A model generated the notes under the pieces. It had not been told where the DNA came from, did not search any database, and worked only from the letters and a program-made list of their open reading frames with translations. From NCBI GenBank assembly GCA_030652255.1, contig JAUSAZ010000049.1, positions 1 through 60,472 on the forward strand: 60,472 nt of DNA, written 5' to 3'. The first letter of the stretch is position 1. Every line of letters starts with the position of its first letter. Origin of the DNA: Myxococcales bacterium. Its GTDB lineage: Bacteria; Myxococcota_A; Polyangia; Polyangiales; Ga0077539. Position numbers and translations under genes: made by a program. Shown here in pieces: positions 34,652 to 43,049 of this stretch.

Positions 34652-35814
34652 TACCCGGCGCCCCCGCCGACGCTCTCCGGGTCGTCGCGCTCGGCGATTC
34701 TCGGGAGGTACACCCGGAACGTCGTCCCTCTCCCCAGCACGCTGTCGACCGTCACATGACCCCCGCTCTGCTGCACGATGCCGAAGACCGTCGAGAGCCC
34801 GAGCCCGGTGCCCTTGCCCACCGCCTTGGTGGTGAAGAAGGGCTCGAAGGCTCTCGCGCGGGTGTCCGCGTCCATGCCGACCCCCGTGTCCGATACATAC
34901 ACCGCGACGTAATCGCCCGGCACCGCCCCGGGGTACTCCACCGTGTGCTCGTCGCCGAGCGTGACGTTGGCCGTCGCGAAGCGCAGGGTGCCCCCGCCCG
35001 GCATCGCGTCGCGCGCGTTGACCGCCAGGTTGATCAGGATCTGGTCGAGCTGACCGAGGTCGACGCGCACCCGCCCGATGTCCTCGTCGAGCGCGGCCTC
35101 GAACTCGATGGTGCTCCCGATCGCCCGGCGGAGCATCCGCTCGAGGTCGCGCACCGCGGCGTTGAGGTCGACCACGGTGGGCTGGAGCACCTGGCGCCGG
35201 CTGAAGGCCAGCAGCTGCCGGGTGAGCGAGGTGGCCCGCTCGGCCGCCCGGCGGATCTCGTGCACGTCATCGCGCCGCGGGTCGCCCTCGTCGAAGCCGT
35301 CGATGAGCAGCTCGCTGTAGCTGGTGATCACCGCGAGGAGGTTGTTGAAGTCGTGCGCGATGCCGCCCGCCAGCTGCCCGATGGCCTCCATCTTCTGCGA
35401 CTGCCGCAGCTGCGCCTCCAGCCGGCGGCGCTCGCGATGCTCCGCCGCCATGGCGAGCTCGCGCCGCATCGCGGGCACGAGCCGGGTGAGCTTGCCCTTG
35501 GAGATGAAATCCGCCGCGCCGCGCTTGAGGGAGTCGACGGCGATCTCCTCGTTGACCGTCCCCGACACGATGATGAACGGCACGTCGACGCCGCTCTCCT
35601 TCAAGAGCGCCAGCGCCGCGGGCGCCGCGAAGCGGGGCATGGAGTAGTCCGACACCACGGCGTCCCAGGTCTCGTCGCGCAGCGCCTCGAGCATCGCCTC
35701 GGCGGTCTCCACCCGGCGCCAGCGCGGCTCGAACCCGCCCCGGCGCAGCTCGCGCAGCAGCAGCAGGGCGTCGGACTCGCTGTCCTCCACCAGGAGCAGC
35801 CGGAGCTCGCTCAT
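34651..35814 (-). CDS. Histidine kinase with N-terminal receiver
   Basis: 387 aa from ATG 35814 (MSELRLLLVED). Receiver domain with Asp56 (VVSDYSMP) and Lys in FISKGKL, then a short coiled coil, HisKA with the phospho-acceptor His154 in GGIAHDFNNLL, and HATPase with NLAVNARDAMP, DTGVGMD and GKGTGLGLS. No membrane span or sensor domain, so the receiver is the input. Such REC-HK proteins relay a phosphate from another kinase. The downstream REC-EAL overlaps by one base and is the obvious output partner. Confidence 0.92.
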   Translation of the reverse strand: MSELRLLLVEDSESDALLLLRELRRGGFEPRWRRVETAEAMLEALRDETWDAVVSDYSMPRFAAPAALALLKESGVDVPFIIVSGTVNEEIAVDSLKRGAADFISKGKLTRLVPAMRRELAMAAEHRERRRLEAQLRQSQKMEAIGQLAGGIAHDFNNLLAVITSYSELLIDGFDEGDPRRDDVHEIRRAAERATSLTRQLLAFSRRQVLQPTVVDLNAAVRDLERMLRRAIGSTIEFEAALDEDIGRVRVDLGQLDQILINLAVNARDAMPGGGTLRFATANVTLGDEHTVEYPGAVPGDYVAVYVSDTGVGMDADTRARAFEPFFTTKAVGKGTGLGLSTVFGIVQQSGGHVTVDSVLGRGTTFRVYLPRIAERDDPESVGGGAG

Positions 35815-36118
35815 CGCGCCCAGCCCCATGGCGTGGCGCGGCGCTCGCGACACGGTAGCGCCCGGTGCCGGGGGAAGGCTGGGAGGCTGGGTAGTGTCAG
35901 CACGCTGCTACCGGGCTGTCGGTGGGGTGGCGGGTCGCACCACGCAACGCCACCGTTCCTTCATCGGTCGCCTCCGCGGCCTCCGTAGGGGGGGGATGAA
36001 GATTTTTTCTCCGGCGCCCGCTCGTGTCCGCCGGGCGACCTCCGGAGCGCGTGGCGCACGCGGCGGTTGGTGTACCGATGGGCGGCGGGCGCGTTAGAGT
36101 GCCCGCGGGAGAAACGCC
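35815..36118. other. Intergenic region between divergent signalling genes
   Basis: 304 nt without a gene I can support. It is the divergent upstream region of the REC-HK gene (minus) and the gene at 36119 (plus). It contains a G9 tract followed closely by GATGAAGATTTTTTCTCC (near 35985-36010), a locally AT-rich patch that could help promoter melting. I find no convincing -35/-10 pair or terminator. The GCGGGAGAAACGCC just before 36119 contains the Shine-Dalgarno of that gene. Confidence 0.4.
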
Positions 36119-36706
36119 ATGGCCAAACTCGACCTCCGCCTCCGTGACCTGGATACGGCAGAGCTGCTCATCGCGTCGTTCGAGAGCGAGCACGACGCCG
36201 CGACGTGGCTGCGAGAGCGGCCGCCCATGATGGAGGTGCTCGGGCTCATCGCCGAGACGTCCGACCCGACGATGCACCAGATGTTGCGGGCGGCGGTGCG
36301 GCCGCTCGACGCTGACGAGGCAGAGATCGTGCGGCGCATGGACGAGGCGGACGCCGTCGCCCGGGCCGAGCGGGAGGTGGAGCACGCACGCCGTGCCGCG
36401 GCGGAGGCCGAGGCCCACCGGGCGGCGATGCGCGCCGCCGACCCCGCGCGACCCATGCAGATATCCTGGGCCCTCGCCGACGGCTTCGCGGTGATGGACC
36501 CGGCGGACGAGCGGGAGATCTCGCAGGCCGTGAAGGACGCCGTGCTCGAGTGGGTGCGCGAGCGCGAGGGCTGGGTCGCCGAGCGCGGGCAGTACGTCAA
36601 CGAGGCGGTGCTCACGGTGTGGCCCGCGGCGCTCCCCGAGGGCGAGTCGCGGGTGCTCCCGGGCGGCAAGTTCATCCCCGCCGCGCGGCCCCCGTCGGCC
36701 CCCTGA
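36119..36706 (+). CDS. Unknown cytoplasmic protein upstream of hybrid kinase
   Basis: 195 aa, preceded by GGGAGA. N-terminal alpha/beta part (MAKLDLRLRDLDTAELLIAS), then an Ala/Glu/Arg helix (residues 75-105, likely coiled coil) and a C-terminal helix with W residues (DAVLEWVREREGWVAERGQY). No signal peptide or membrane span. Its stop is 20 nt before the hybrid kinase start, so they are probably co-transcribed. No family recognised. Confidence 0.7.
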   Translation: MAKLDLRLRDLDTAELLIASFESEHDAATWLRERPPMMEVLGLIAETSDPTMHQMLRAAVRPLDADEAEIVRRMDEADAVARAEREVEHARRAAAEAEAHRAAMRAADPARPMQISWALADGFAVMDPADEREISQAVKDAVLEWVREREGWVAERGQYVNEAVLTVWPAALPEGESRVLPGGKFIPAARPPSAP

Positions 36707-36726
36707 GCGACACACCCTCCGGCCCG

Positions 36727-38976
36727 ATGACCCTCAACACCCAGCCGACGGTCGACGCCTGGCGCTCTGGCGACGGGCTCGTCGGAGCTCTCTTCGATGG
36801 GTCCGACGACGCGATGATCATCGCGGACGACGAGGCCCGCGTGGTGGCGACCAACCCGGCCGGGTGCCAGCTGCTCGGGTGCACCGCCGGCGAGCTCGCC
36901 GGCGCGTCGCTCGCGTCCTGGGTGGCCCCCGACGCGGACTTCCCCGGCGCCTGGCGCGCGCTGCTCGAGGCCGGCGCTGCGCGCGGGGTGCTGTTCATCC
37001 AGCGGCCCGACGGCGCCCGGCGCACGGTGGGCTATCGCGGCACCGCGCGCATCGCCGAGAGGCGCCACCTGCTCGTGGTGCGGCCGATGGACGAGCCCTC
37101 GCTGGCCACCCGCGTCGAGATCGCGACCGCCGAGGCGCGCTTCGAGTCGCTGCTGGTGGTCACCCCGACCCCGACGGTGATCACCCGCCTGCGCGACCTG
37201 GCCTTCGTGGCCGTGAGCGACAGCTTCCTCGCGCTGCTGGGGTACACCCGCGGAGAGGTGCTGGGGCGCACCTCTGCCGAGCTCGGCCTGTGGCCCCACC
37301 CCGACGACCGCGCGAGGCTCACCGCCGCGCTCGGCAGCGGCCACCCGGTGCGCAACCTCGAAGCGCGCATCCGCGCCCGCGCGGGCGAGCTGCTCACGAC
37401 GCTGGTCTCGGCGGAGCGGATCCAGTTCTACGGCGAGCCCTGCGTGCTGACGCTGGCCAGCGACATCACGGCGCTGCGGCACACCGAGGAGCTCGGCCGC
37501 GCGCTGGTGCAGGCCTCCCCCGCGGCCATCCTCGCCCTCGACCGCGACGGCCGGGTGAGCCTCTGGAACCCCGCGGCGGAGCGCTTCTTCGGCTGGTCCG
37601 CCGAGCAGGTCGAGGGGAGGGAGCCGCCGTTCCTGCCCGCGGCGGCGGCGGAGGCCTTCGCCGCGGCGGTGCGCGCGGGCGAGGCCGTCGACGCGCGGGA
37701 CATCACCTGCCACCGGCGCGACGGCGTCGCCGTGGAGGTCACCCTCTCCCGCGCCCCGCTGCGCGGCCCGCACGGGGAGGTGCGCGGCGCCGTGGCGATC
37801 CTCTTCGACATGACCGACCGCCGCACGCTCGAAGACCAGCTCCGGCACGCGCGCAAGATGGAGGACGTGGGGCGCCTCGCGGGCGGCATCGCGCACGACT
37901 TCAACAACATGCTCCAGGTGATCTCGGGCTTCGCTGCCACGGCGCGGCACTCCCTCGCGCTCGACCACCCCGCTCACGCCGAGATCGAGCAGGTGCTCCG
38001 GGCCTCGTCGCGGGCGGCGCAGCTCACCCGGCAGCTGCTGGCCTTCAGCCGGAGGCAGCTCACCCGGGCCCGGGTGCTCGACCTCAACGCCCTCGTCGGC
38101 GACATGCACCCGATGCTGCAGCGGCTGCTCGGCGAGCGCATCCGGCTCGACCTGCGGCTCGACCCCGCCGCCCGGCGCATCCGCGGCGACCTCGGCCAGC
38201 TCGAGCAGGTGCTGCTCAACCTCTGCGTCAACGCGCGCGACGCCATGCCCGCCGGCGGCGTGCTCACCCTCGCGGCGGGGGAGGCCCGCCTCGATCGGGA
38301 AGAGGCGCGTCGGCACCCGGACGTCGCCGTCGGCGGATACGTGGAGCTCCGCGTCTCGGACACCGGCGTCGGCATGGACGCGGCGACGATGGAGCGCGCC
38401 TTCGATCCCTTCTTCTCGACCAAGGAGGTGGGCCACGGCACCGGGCTCGGGCTCGCCACCGTGTACGGCATCGTGAAGCAGTGCGGCGGCGACGTGTGGC
38501 TGCAGAGCGAGCCCGACCGGGGGACCACCGTGACGCTCTGCTTCCCCGGCACCGACGAGCCCGCGGAGTCGCTGCGCCCCGGCCCGGTGGAGGCGCGGCG
38601 GGAGGGGCGCGGCGAGACGGTGCTCGTCGTCGAGGACGAGGCCCTGGTGCGCAGGCTCGCGGTGCAGCTCCTGCAGCGCCACGGGTACAAGGTCATCGAG
38701 GCCAACGACGGCCACGAGGGCCTCGGGGCCTGGGAGGCGGCCGCGGGCGCGATCTCCCTCGTGCTCACCGACGTGGTGATGCCCGGCATGGATGGCGTCG
38801 AGATGTGTCGGCGCATCACCCAGCGCGACCCCTCCACCCGCACCCTCTACATGACCGCGTGGTCGGGCGACGCGCTCCCGGCCGCGATGCAGCGCTACGC
38901 CGCGGTGCTCGACAAGCCCTTCACCGCCGAGGCCCTGCTCGCCGCCGTGCGCGGCGCCCTCGACCGCCCCCGGTGA
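36727..38976 (+). CDS. Soluble hybrid histidine kinase, PAS-PAS-PAS-HK-REC
   Basis: 749 aa from ATG 36727. Three PAS-like domains (about 20-120, 135-250, 255-370; the third has the clear start ASPAAILALDRDGRVSLWNP), then HisKA with His390 in GGIAHDFNNML, HATPase with NLCVNARDAMP, DTGVGMD and GHGTGLGLATVYG, and a C-terminal receiver with LVVEDE, Asp in LTDVVMPGMDG and Lys in DKPF. There is no membrane span, so it senses a cytosolic signal through PAS. Downstream partner not adjacent. Convergent with the GIDE gene (7 nt between stops). Confidence 0.92.
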   Translation: MTLNTQPTVDAWRSGDGLVGALFDGSDDAMIIADDEARVVATNPAGCQLLGCTAGELAGASLASWVAPDADFPGAWRALLEAGAARGVLFIQRPDGARRTVGYRGTARIAERRHLLVVRPMDEPSLATRVEIATAEARFESLLVVTPTPTVITRLRDLAFVAVSDSFLALLGYTRGEVLGRTSAELGLWPHPDDRARLTAALGSGHPVRNLEARIRARAGELLTTLVSAERIQFYGEPCVLTLASDITALRHTEELGRALVQASPAAILALDRDGRVSLWNPAAERFFGWSAEQVEGREPPFLPAAAAEAFAAAVRAGEAVDARDITCHRRDGVAVEVTLSRAPLRGPHGEVRGAVAILFDMTDRRTLEDQLRHARKMEDVGRLAGGIAHDFNNMLQVISGFAATARHSLALDHPAHAEIEQVLRASSRAAQLTRQLLAFSRRQLTRARVLDLNALVGDMHPMLQRLLGERIRLDLRLDPAARRIRGDLGQLEQVLLNLCVNARDAMPAGGVLTLAAGEARLDREEARRHPDVAVGGYVELRVSDTGVGMDAATMERAFDPFFSTKEVGHGTGLGLATVYGIVKQCGGDVWLQSEPDRGTTVTLCFPGTDEPAESLRPGPVEARREGRGETVLVVEDEALVRRLAVQLLQRHGYKVIEANDGHEGLGAWEAAAGAISLVLTDVVMPGMDGVEMCRRITQRDPSTRTLYMTAWSGDALPAAMQRYAAVLDKPFTAEALLAAVRGALDRPR

Positions 38977-38983
38977 GGGCGGC

Positions 38984-39652
38984 TCAGATCTGGAGCAGCG
39001 CGCCGAGCACGGCCATGCCCACGGTGCTCGCCGAGAGCGCCACGCCGCCGGTGGGCGGGAGCAGCCGGGGCATCACCTCGGGCTCGGTGCGCCAGGTGAG
39101 CACCGGCGGGTGCACGAAGCGCAGGGCCTCACCCGCGGACGCCTGCGAGCGGCGCATCGGGTGCTGCGCCAGCACGGCCCCGCGCTGCACCTCGCCGATG
39201 AGGGCCACGCGCTCGCCGAGGCGCAGCCGGAGCTCGTCGACGAGGCTCTCGCCCTCGCCGGAGTCGGCCTCGAAGTCGATGCGGCAGCGCGCCGGGTCGA
39301 GCATCACGCGGCCCGTGTCGTCCTCCACCCAGAAGGGCTCCTCGCTGCGCTCGACCCGCAGCAGCACACGGCGCGCCCGCAGGCCGCGGCCCTCGACGGC
39401 GTAGTGGTGCTGCTCGCGGACGGCCGTCGCGACGCCGCCCTGGAGGCTGACGCCCGGGTGCTCGCAGCCGAGGGTGCCGACGAGCTTCACGAGCCCGCTG
39501 GTGGCGTGGGCGATGGGGGTGGGGGAGAGGTGCTCGAGGGCCCGCACCTCGCGGAGGGTCATCGGGCCGAGCTGCTGGCGATAGAACTGCCGCAGGCTGC
39601 CGACGGTGGCCAGGCCCGACACGACGGCGCCAACGAGCAGCGGCGGGAACAT
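38984..39652 (-). CDS. GIDE/BAM-domain membrane protein (MUL1-like)
   Basis: 222 aa from ATG 39652; a GTG three bases upstream is alternative. N-terminal membrane span (FPPLLVGAVVSGLATVGSLR), a soluble central domain, and a C-terminal span (GVALSASTVGMAVLGALLQI). The centre contains VKLVGTLGC, YAVEGRGLRARRVLLRVERS and the diagnostic-looking PFWVEDDTGRVMLDP, followed by LRLGERVALIGEVQRG. This order and the two flanking spans are the layout of the GIDE (BAM) domain in mitochondrial MUL1/MAPL, here without a RING finger. Bacterial function unknown. Start and lexA stop overlap (TGATG), so it is co-translated with LexA and likely SOS-controlled. Confidence 0.7.
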   Translation of the reverse strand: MFPPLLVGAVVSGLATVGSLRQFYRQQLGPMTLREVRALEHLSPTPIAHATSGLVKLVGTLGCEHPGVSLQGGVATAVREQHHYAVEGRGLRARRVLLRVERSEEPFWVEDDTGRVMLDPARCRIDFEADSGEGESLVDELRLRLGERVALIGEVQRGAVLAQHPMRRSQASAGEALRFVHPPVLTWRTEPEVMPRLLPPTGGVALSASTVGMAVLGALLQI

Positions 39653-40365
39653 CACATCATCCTGACGCCTGCCACGTCACGGAACAACCCCACCGCCACG
39701 CCGAGGATGTGGAACACCCCCATCTCGCGCTTGCGCACGTAGATCGGGTTCATGGTCTTGTTCTCCGGCTGCAGCCGGATGTGGTCGGGCTCGGGGAAGT
39801 ACCGCTTCACGGTGGCCTCGTCGCCCACCACCGCGACCACGATCTCACCGCGCGCCGCGGTCTGCTGGCGCCGCACGAAGAGGGTGTCGCCGTCGTGGAT
39901 GCCGGCCTCGATCATCGACTCGCCCTTCACCCGCAGCGCGAAGGTCTCGCCCCCGCCGCGGAGCATCGACGGGTCGACGTGCAGGTAGCGCTCGACGCGC
40001 TCGTCGATGGTGCTGAGGGGCCCCGCCGCGATGCGGTTGAACAGCGGGATGGCGATGGCGTCGTTGGCCGGACGGTCGTCACGGTCGACGCGGATGACCT
40101 TCTCCGGGAGCTCGTCGCCGGTGTCGCGGTTCTGCATCAGGAAGGTGCGCCCCACCTTGGTGGGCCGCAGCGCGCGGGACTTCATCCCGATGCGCTCGAG
40201 GTATCCCTTGCGCTCGAGCGCGCGCAGGTGGTCGCTCACCCCGTTGGTCGAGCGGATGTCCATGCGCGCCCCGATCTCCCGCAGCGTCGGGGGGTAGCCC
40301 TTCTCGTCGATGGCCTGCTGGATGTACTCCAGGATCGCCTGCTGTCTCTCCGTGAGTGGCTGCAT
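39652..40365 (-). CDS. lexA: LexA repressor
   Basis: 237 aa from ATG 40365 (13 more codons are open upstream). N-terminal winged HTH (MQPLTERQQAILEYIQQAI, TLREIGARMDIRSTNGVSDH), then the autocleavage site Ala114-Gly115 in RIAAGPL, nucleophile Ser150 in KGESMIEAG and Lys187 in ATVKRYF. The Ser-Lys spacing of 37 equals that of E. coli LexA. It is 35 residues longer than E. coli LexA because of a longer linker. Represses SOS genes and self-cleaves on RecA filaments. A LexA box overlaps its own promoter (40430-40446), as expected for autoregulation. It shares a one-base overlap with the downstream GIDE gene. Confidence 0.96.
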   Translation of the reverse strand: MQPLTERQQAILEYIQQAIDEKGYPPTLREIGARMDIRSTNGVSDHLRALERKGYLERIGMKSRALRPTKVGRTFLMQNRDTGDELPEKVIRVDRDDRPANDAIAIPLFNRIAAGPLSTIDERVERYLHVDPSMLRGGGETFALRVKGESMIEAGIHDGDTLFVRRQQTAARGEIVVAVVGDEATVKRYFPEPDHIRLQPENKTMNPIYVRKREMGVFHILGVAVGLFRDVAGVRMM

Positions 40366-40423
40366 CGTCGTCGTGCTCCTCTGCGTGGCACTGCACATCA
40401 GCACCTGGGTGGCAGTTCAGGTG

Positions 40424-40453
40424 ACCGTAGCTGAACGCTCGCGCAGCCGTCAA
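40424..40453 (-). promoter_or_regulatory. lexA promoter with LexA box in the spacer
   Basis: On the minus strand: -35 TTGACG (40448-40453), spacer 18 nt, -10 TACGGT (40424-40429). The spacer contains CTGCGCGAGCGTTCAGC (40430-40446), which matches the LexA box reported for Myxococcus xanthus (CTRHAMRYBYGTTCAGS, from memory) at 15 of 17 positions. A second GTTCAG (40415-40420) lies in the opposite orientation, making GTTCAG-N10-CTGAAC across the -10. Confidence 0.6.
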
Positions 40454-40517
40454 TCCATCGTCTGTCATTCTCTAGGCCCCGGTCGCGCAGCGCTGTTAAC
40501 CCTGCGCCGTGCGGGTC

Positions 40518-41363
40518 ATGCGCTGGTTCTGGTGGACGCTCTTCACGCTCTGCGGCGTGAGCGGCCTCGCCCACGCCGACCCGCCCCCGAGGGTGCACCG
40601 CGGCCGCAACCCCGCGCCCCTGCGGCCGAGCGCCAGCGTCGGCTGGCCCAACCACGGCTCCCTCGAGCGCGGCCGTCACCTGGTCGCCTCGGACGGCCTT
40701 CGCATCCTCCCGGGGCGGGTGCTCCAGTGGGGCACCGACGAGCTCGTCGGCCTCATCGAGCGCGCCGCCGCGCGTCTCAAGCGCCGCCTCCAGGCCCCGC
40801 TCACCGTGGGCGACCTCTCCGCGCGGGCCGGCGGCCAGATCGCCCGGCACCGCTCACACCAGTCGGGCCGCGACGCCGACCTCGCCTTCTTCGCCCGCAG
40901 CGTCCCGCCCCGCGGGGCTGGGCCCTCCCGCCCGGTGCCGCCGGTCGACTACGTGGTCTTCGACCGCAACGGCCTCTCCCTCGACGGCACGCTGCGCTTC
41001 GACACCGCCCGCAACTGGTCCCTGGTGCAGGCGCTGCTCACCGACCCCCGGGTGCGCGTCGAGCGCATCTTCGTCGCCACCACCCTGCGCGCGTTGTTGT
41101 TGCAGCACGCCCGCGCCAGCCACGTCTCTTCGCGGGTCGTCACCCTCGCGGCCAACACCCTCGTGCAGCCCGCGCGGGTGTCGCCGCACGACAACCACTT
41201 CCACCTCCGCATCGTGTGCTCCGCGGGCGACCGCCAGTGCCACACCGGGGTCTGGCTCCCGCCGCCGCCGCGCCGCCGCCGGGTCGCCCCGCCGCCGCGC
41301 CACGCCCGCCCGGCCGCCGTCGCCCGCGGGTACGCCCCGCGGCGCCGCGCTACGGATCGATGA
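40518..41363 (+). CDS. Secreted murein endopeptidase (MepA/M74-like)
   Basis: 281 aa from ATG 40518 (GTG 40509 would add three residues). Signal peptide MRWFWWTLFTLCGVSGLAHA with cleavage before DPPPR. Central domain of the LAS-type penicillin-insensitive murein endopeptidase family: SHQSGRDADLAFF supplies the His and Asp zinc ligands, and PHDNHFHLRI supplies the HxH ligand set. These should cleave D-Ala-mDAP cross-links in the periplasm. The tail (about residues 240-281) is Pro/Arg-rich. Located divergently from lexA; the 3' end overlaps the next gene (minus) by 14 nt. Confidence 0.88.
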   Translation: MRWFWWTLFTLCGVSGLAHADPPPRVHRGRNPAPLRPSASVGWPNHGSLERGRHLVASDGLRILPGRVLQWGTDELVGLIERAAARLKRRLQAPLTVGDLSARAGGQIARHRSHQSGRDADLAFFARSVPPRGAGPSRPVPPVDYVVFDRNGLSLDGTLRFDTARNWSLVQALLTDPRVRVERIFVATTLRALLLQHARASHVSSRVVTLAANTLVQPARVSPHDNHFHLRIVCSAGDRQCHTGVWLPPPPRRRRVAPPPRHARPAAVARGYAPRRRATDR

Positions 41364-42252
41364 GCACCTGCACGCCGACCTCGCCCGCGCCCGAGAACAC
41401 CCGCACCCGGTAGCGGTACAGCCCCGAGTAGCGCGTGCAGAAGCGGGCGCTCTCGACGTTGCGGTGGGTGGAGTCCTGCGCCACGCGGTGGCGCGTCGGG
41501 TCTTCGAGCTCGATCGCCAGGTCGCCCACGCTCGGCACCGCCGCCGCGGCCACCTCCACGCAGCGGTTGGACGGCAGCAGCACCGTCTGCTCGACCATGC
41601 CGTTGGTCGCCAGGGTGTGCCGCGTCATCGGGGTGAGGCCCGTCACCCCCGGGCGCCGCGCCGCCACCTGGCGAAGCTGCGCGCCGACGTAGTCCGCCCC
41701 GGCGCCGCCGACCGGGTGTCGCGCCGCGCTGCCGGTCGCGAGCGCGGTCTCGGCCCCGGCGTCGACGGTCACCCGCGTCGACGCGACCCGCTCATCGAGC
41801 GGGAGCACCTCCAGGTGCCACCACGCCGCGCTCCACGCCTCGACGTCGACGCGGTACAGCTCCGGCGCCTCGGTCACGCAGAACCGCTGCCGCGCCGCCG
41901 TGCCCTGCGAGTTGGCGAGCGCCAGCGCGGCGCCCTCCACGGCCTCGCGAACCCGCACCTGGGCCCGCACCTGCGCCGCCCCCAGGGCCGCGCCCACCAG
42001 CTCGTAGCAGCGCCCCCGCTCCAGCCTCGGGCGCAGCGCCTCGGTGGCCGCGATGCGGGTGCGCCGCGCGTTGACCATCACCGGCGCCCGCCCCCCGCGC
42101 AGGGGGGCCACCAGGGACTCCGGGGAGGGGTCGCCGGCGTCGCGGGCCCCTGCGTCCTGCGCGTGCGCGGCCGGGGCGGCGAGCCCGAGCGACGCCCCGA
42201 GCGCGGCGAACGTGATTGCGTCGATGACCCTCACGGCGTCGCACGCTAGCAT
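41350..42252 (-). CDS. Secreted protein of unknown function
   Basis: 300 aa from ATG 42252 (in-frame ATG at 42261 and GTG at 42243 are alternatives; none has a strong Shine-Dalgarno). Signal peptide core IDAITFAALGASLGLAAP with AHAQ cleavage. The mature part appears to hold two similar beta domains, each with one Cys-containing strand near a position such as GRCYELVG, QRFCVTEAPELYRVDVEAW, NRCVEVAAAAV and ARFCTRYSGLYRYRVRVF. The repeating (R)FC....(L)YRxxV pattern is typical of secreted repeat proteins in Myxococcota. No enzyme motif. Divergent from the DUF2752 gene with about 17 nt between starts. Confidence 0.72.
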   Translation of the reverse strand: MLACDAVRVIDAITFAALGASLGLAAPAAHAQDAGARDAGDPSPESLVAPLRGGRAPVMVNARRTRIAATEALRPRLERGRCYELVGAALGAAQVRAQVRVREAVEGAALALANSQGTAARQRFCVTEAPELYRVDVEAWSAAWWHLEVLPLDERVASTRVTVDAGAETALATGSAARHPVGGAGADYVGAQLRQVAARRPGVTGLTPMTRHTLATNGMVEQTVLLPSNRCVEVAAAAVPSVGDLAIELEDPTRHRVAQDSTHRNVESARFCTRYSGLYRYRVRVFSGAGEVGVQVLIDP

Positions 42253-42269
42253 GCGATCCAAGCCCCGCG

Positions 42270-42731
42270 ATGCAGCCTCCTCCGCCCGCCGACGTGACGC
42301 TCACCGCCCCGCCGCGACGCCTCCTCGACCGCGCCGCGTGGGCCCTCGCCCTGCTCGTCGCGTGGCCCGTGGTGCTGCTCTCGGCGTGGCTGCGGCCCGA
42401 CCACCGCGGCTTCGGAACGCACCAGCAGCTGGGCATGCCGCCGTGCTCCTTCGAGGCGGTGACCCACGTGCCGTGCCCCGGCTGCGGGCTCACCACCAGC
42501 TTCACCAACATGGCGCACCTGCACGTCGCCGAGGCCTTCCGGGCGCACCTCATGGGGCCGCTGCTCTTCGCGCTCACGCTCGCCGTCGCGCTCGCGGCGC
42601 CGGTGGGCGTGCGGCGCGGGTGGTCCGTGGCCGGGGCGCTCTCGCTGCCGTGGCTCACGGTGTACCTGGGCGTGACTCTCGCGGCAGGCGTGCTCACCTT
42701 CGGGCTGCGACTCGCGCACAGGTTCTTGTGA
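42270..42731 (+). CDS. DUF2752 membrane protein
   Basis: 153 aa. Three membrane spans (about 20-42, 95-115, 122-143). The CPGCGLTTSF segment (after residue 68) and preceding PCSFEAVTHVPC are the DUF2752 signature. The two Cys pairs could bind metal or form disulfides. Function of the family is unknown. A glutaredoxin gene follows after 48 nt, so a thiol-redox link is possible but unproven. Confidence 0.85.
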   Translation: MQPPPPADVTLTAPPRRLLDRAAWALALLVAWPVVLLSAWLRPDHRGFGTHQQLGMPPCSFEAVTHVPCPGCGLTTSFTNMAHLHVAEAFRAHLMGPLLFALTLAVALAAPVGVRRGWSVAGALSLPWLTVYLGVTLAAGVLTFGLRLAHRFL

Positions 42732-42743
42732 CAACGATCCAGG

Positions 42744-42759
42744 GTCGGACGAGTCCGAC
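42744..42759 (+). promoter_or_regulatory. Perfect palindrome in the leader of the glutaredoxin gene
   Basis: GTCGGAC-GA-GTCCGAC, a perfect 7-bp inverted repeat with a 2-nt centre, lies 21 nt upstream of the ATG at 42780, just before the Shine-Dalgarno ACAGGAGG. It may be an operator half-site pair or an RNA hairpin that shields or exposes the ribosome site. No protein can be assigned. Confidence 0.4.
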
Positions 42760-42779
42760 GAACGTGACAGGAGGCTTCC

Positions 42780-43049
42780 ATGGTCGAGGTCCAGATGTAT
42801 CTGACGCCCTACTGCCCGTACTGCGTGCGGGCGAAGGCGCTGCTCCAGCGCAAGGGGGTGCCCTTCCAGGAGTTCAACGTGGAGGGCGACCCCGAGAAGC
42901 GGGCGTGGCTGGCGAAGGCCACGGGCATGCGCACGGTGCCGCAGATCTTCATCGACGGCCGGAGCGTGGGGGGCTGCGACGACCTGCACGCGCTCGACCG
43001 CGCCGGGGAGCTCGATCGCTTGCTGGGGCGCTCGCCGCCCTCCTCCTGA
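42780..43049 (+). CDS. grxC: Glutaredoxin (CPYC, GrxC type)
   Basis: 89 aa, a standard dithiol glutaredoxin. Redox centre CPYC in TPYCPYCVRAKALL, the cis-Pro TVP in MRTVPQIFIDG, and the GGCDDLHALDRAG glutathione-binding end. GAGG Shine-Dalgarno in ACAGGAGGCTTCC before ATG 42780. It reduces disulfides and glutathione mixed disulfides. Its 3' part overlaps the possible upstream start region of the next gene in another frame (see 42905-44137). Confidence 0.94.
   Translation: MVEVQMYLTPYCPYCVRAKALLQRKGVPFQEFNVEGDPEKRAWLAKATGMRTVPQIFIDGRSVGGCDDLHALDRAGELDRLLGRSPPSS

Noticed and set aside
35828..36097. 89-codon frame in the divergent signalling region
   Set aside because: Arg/Gly-rich composition, no Shine-Dalgarno, no recognisable fold.
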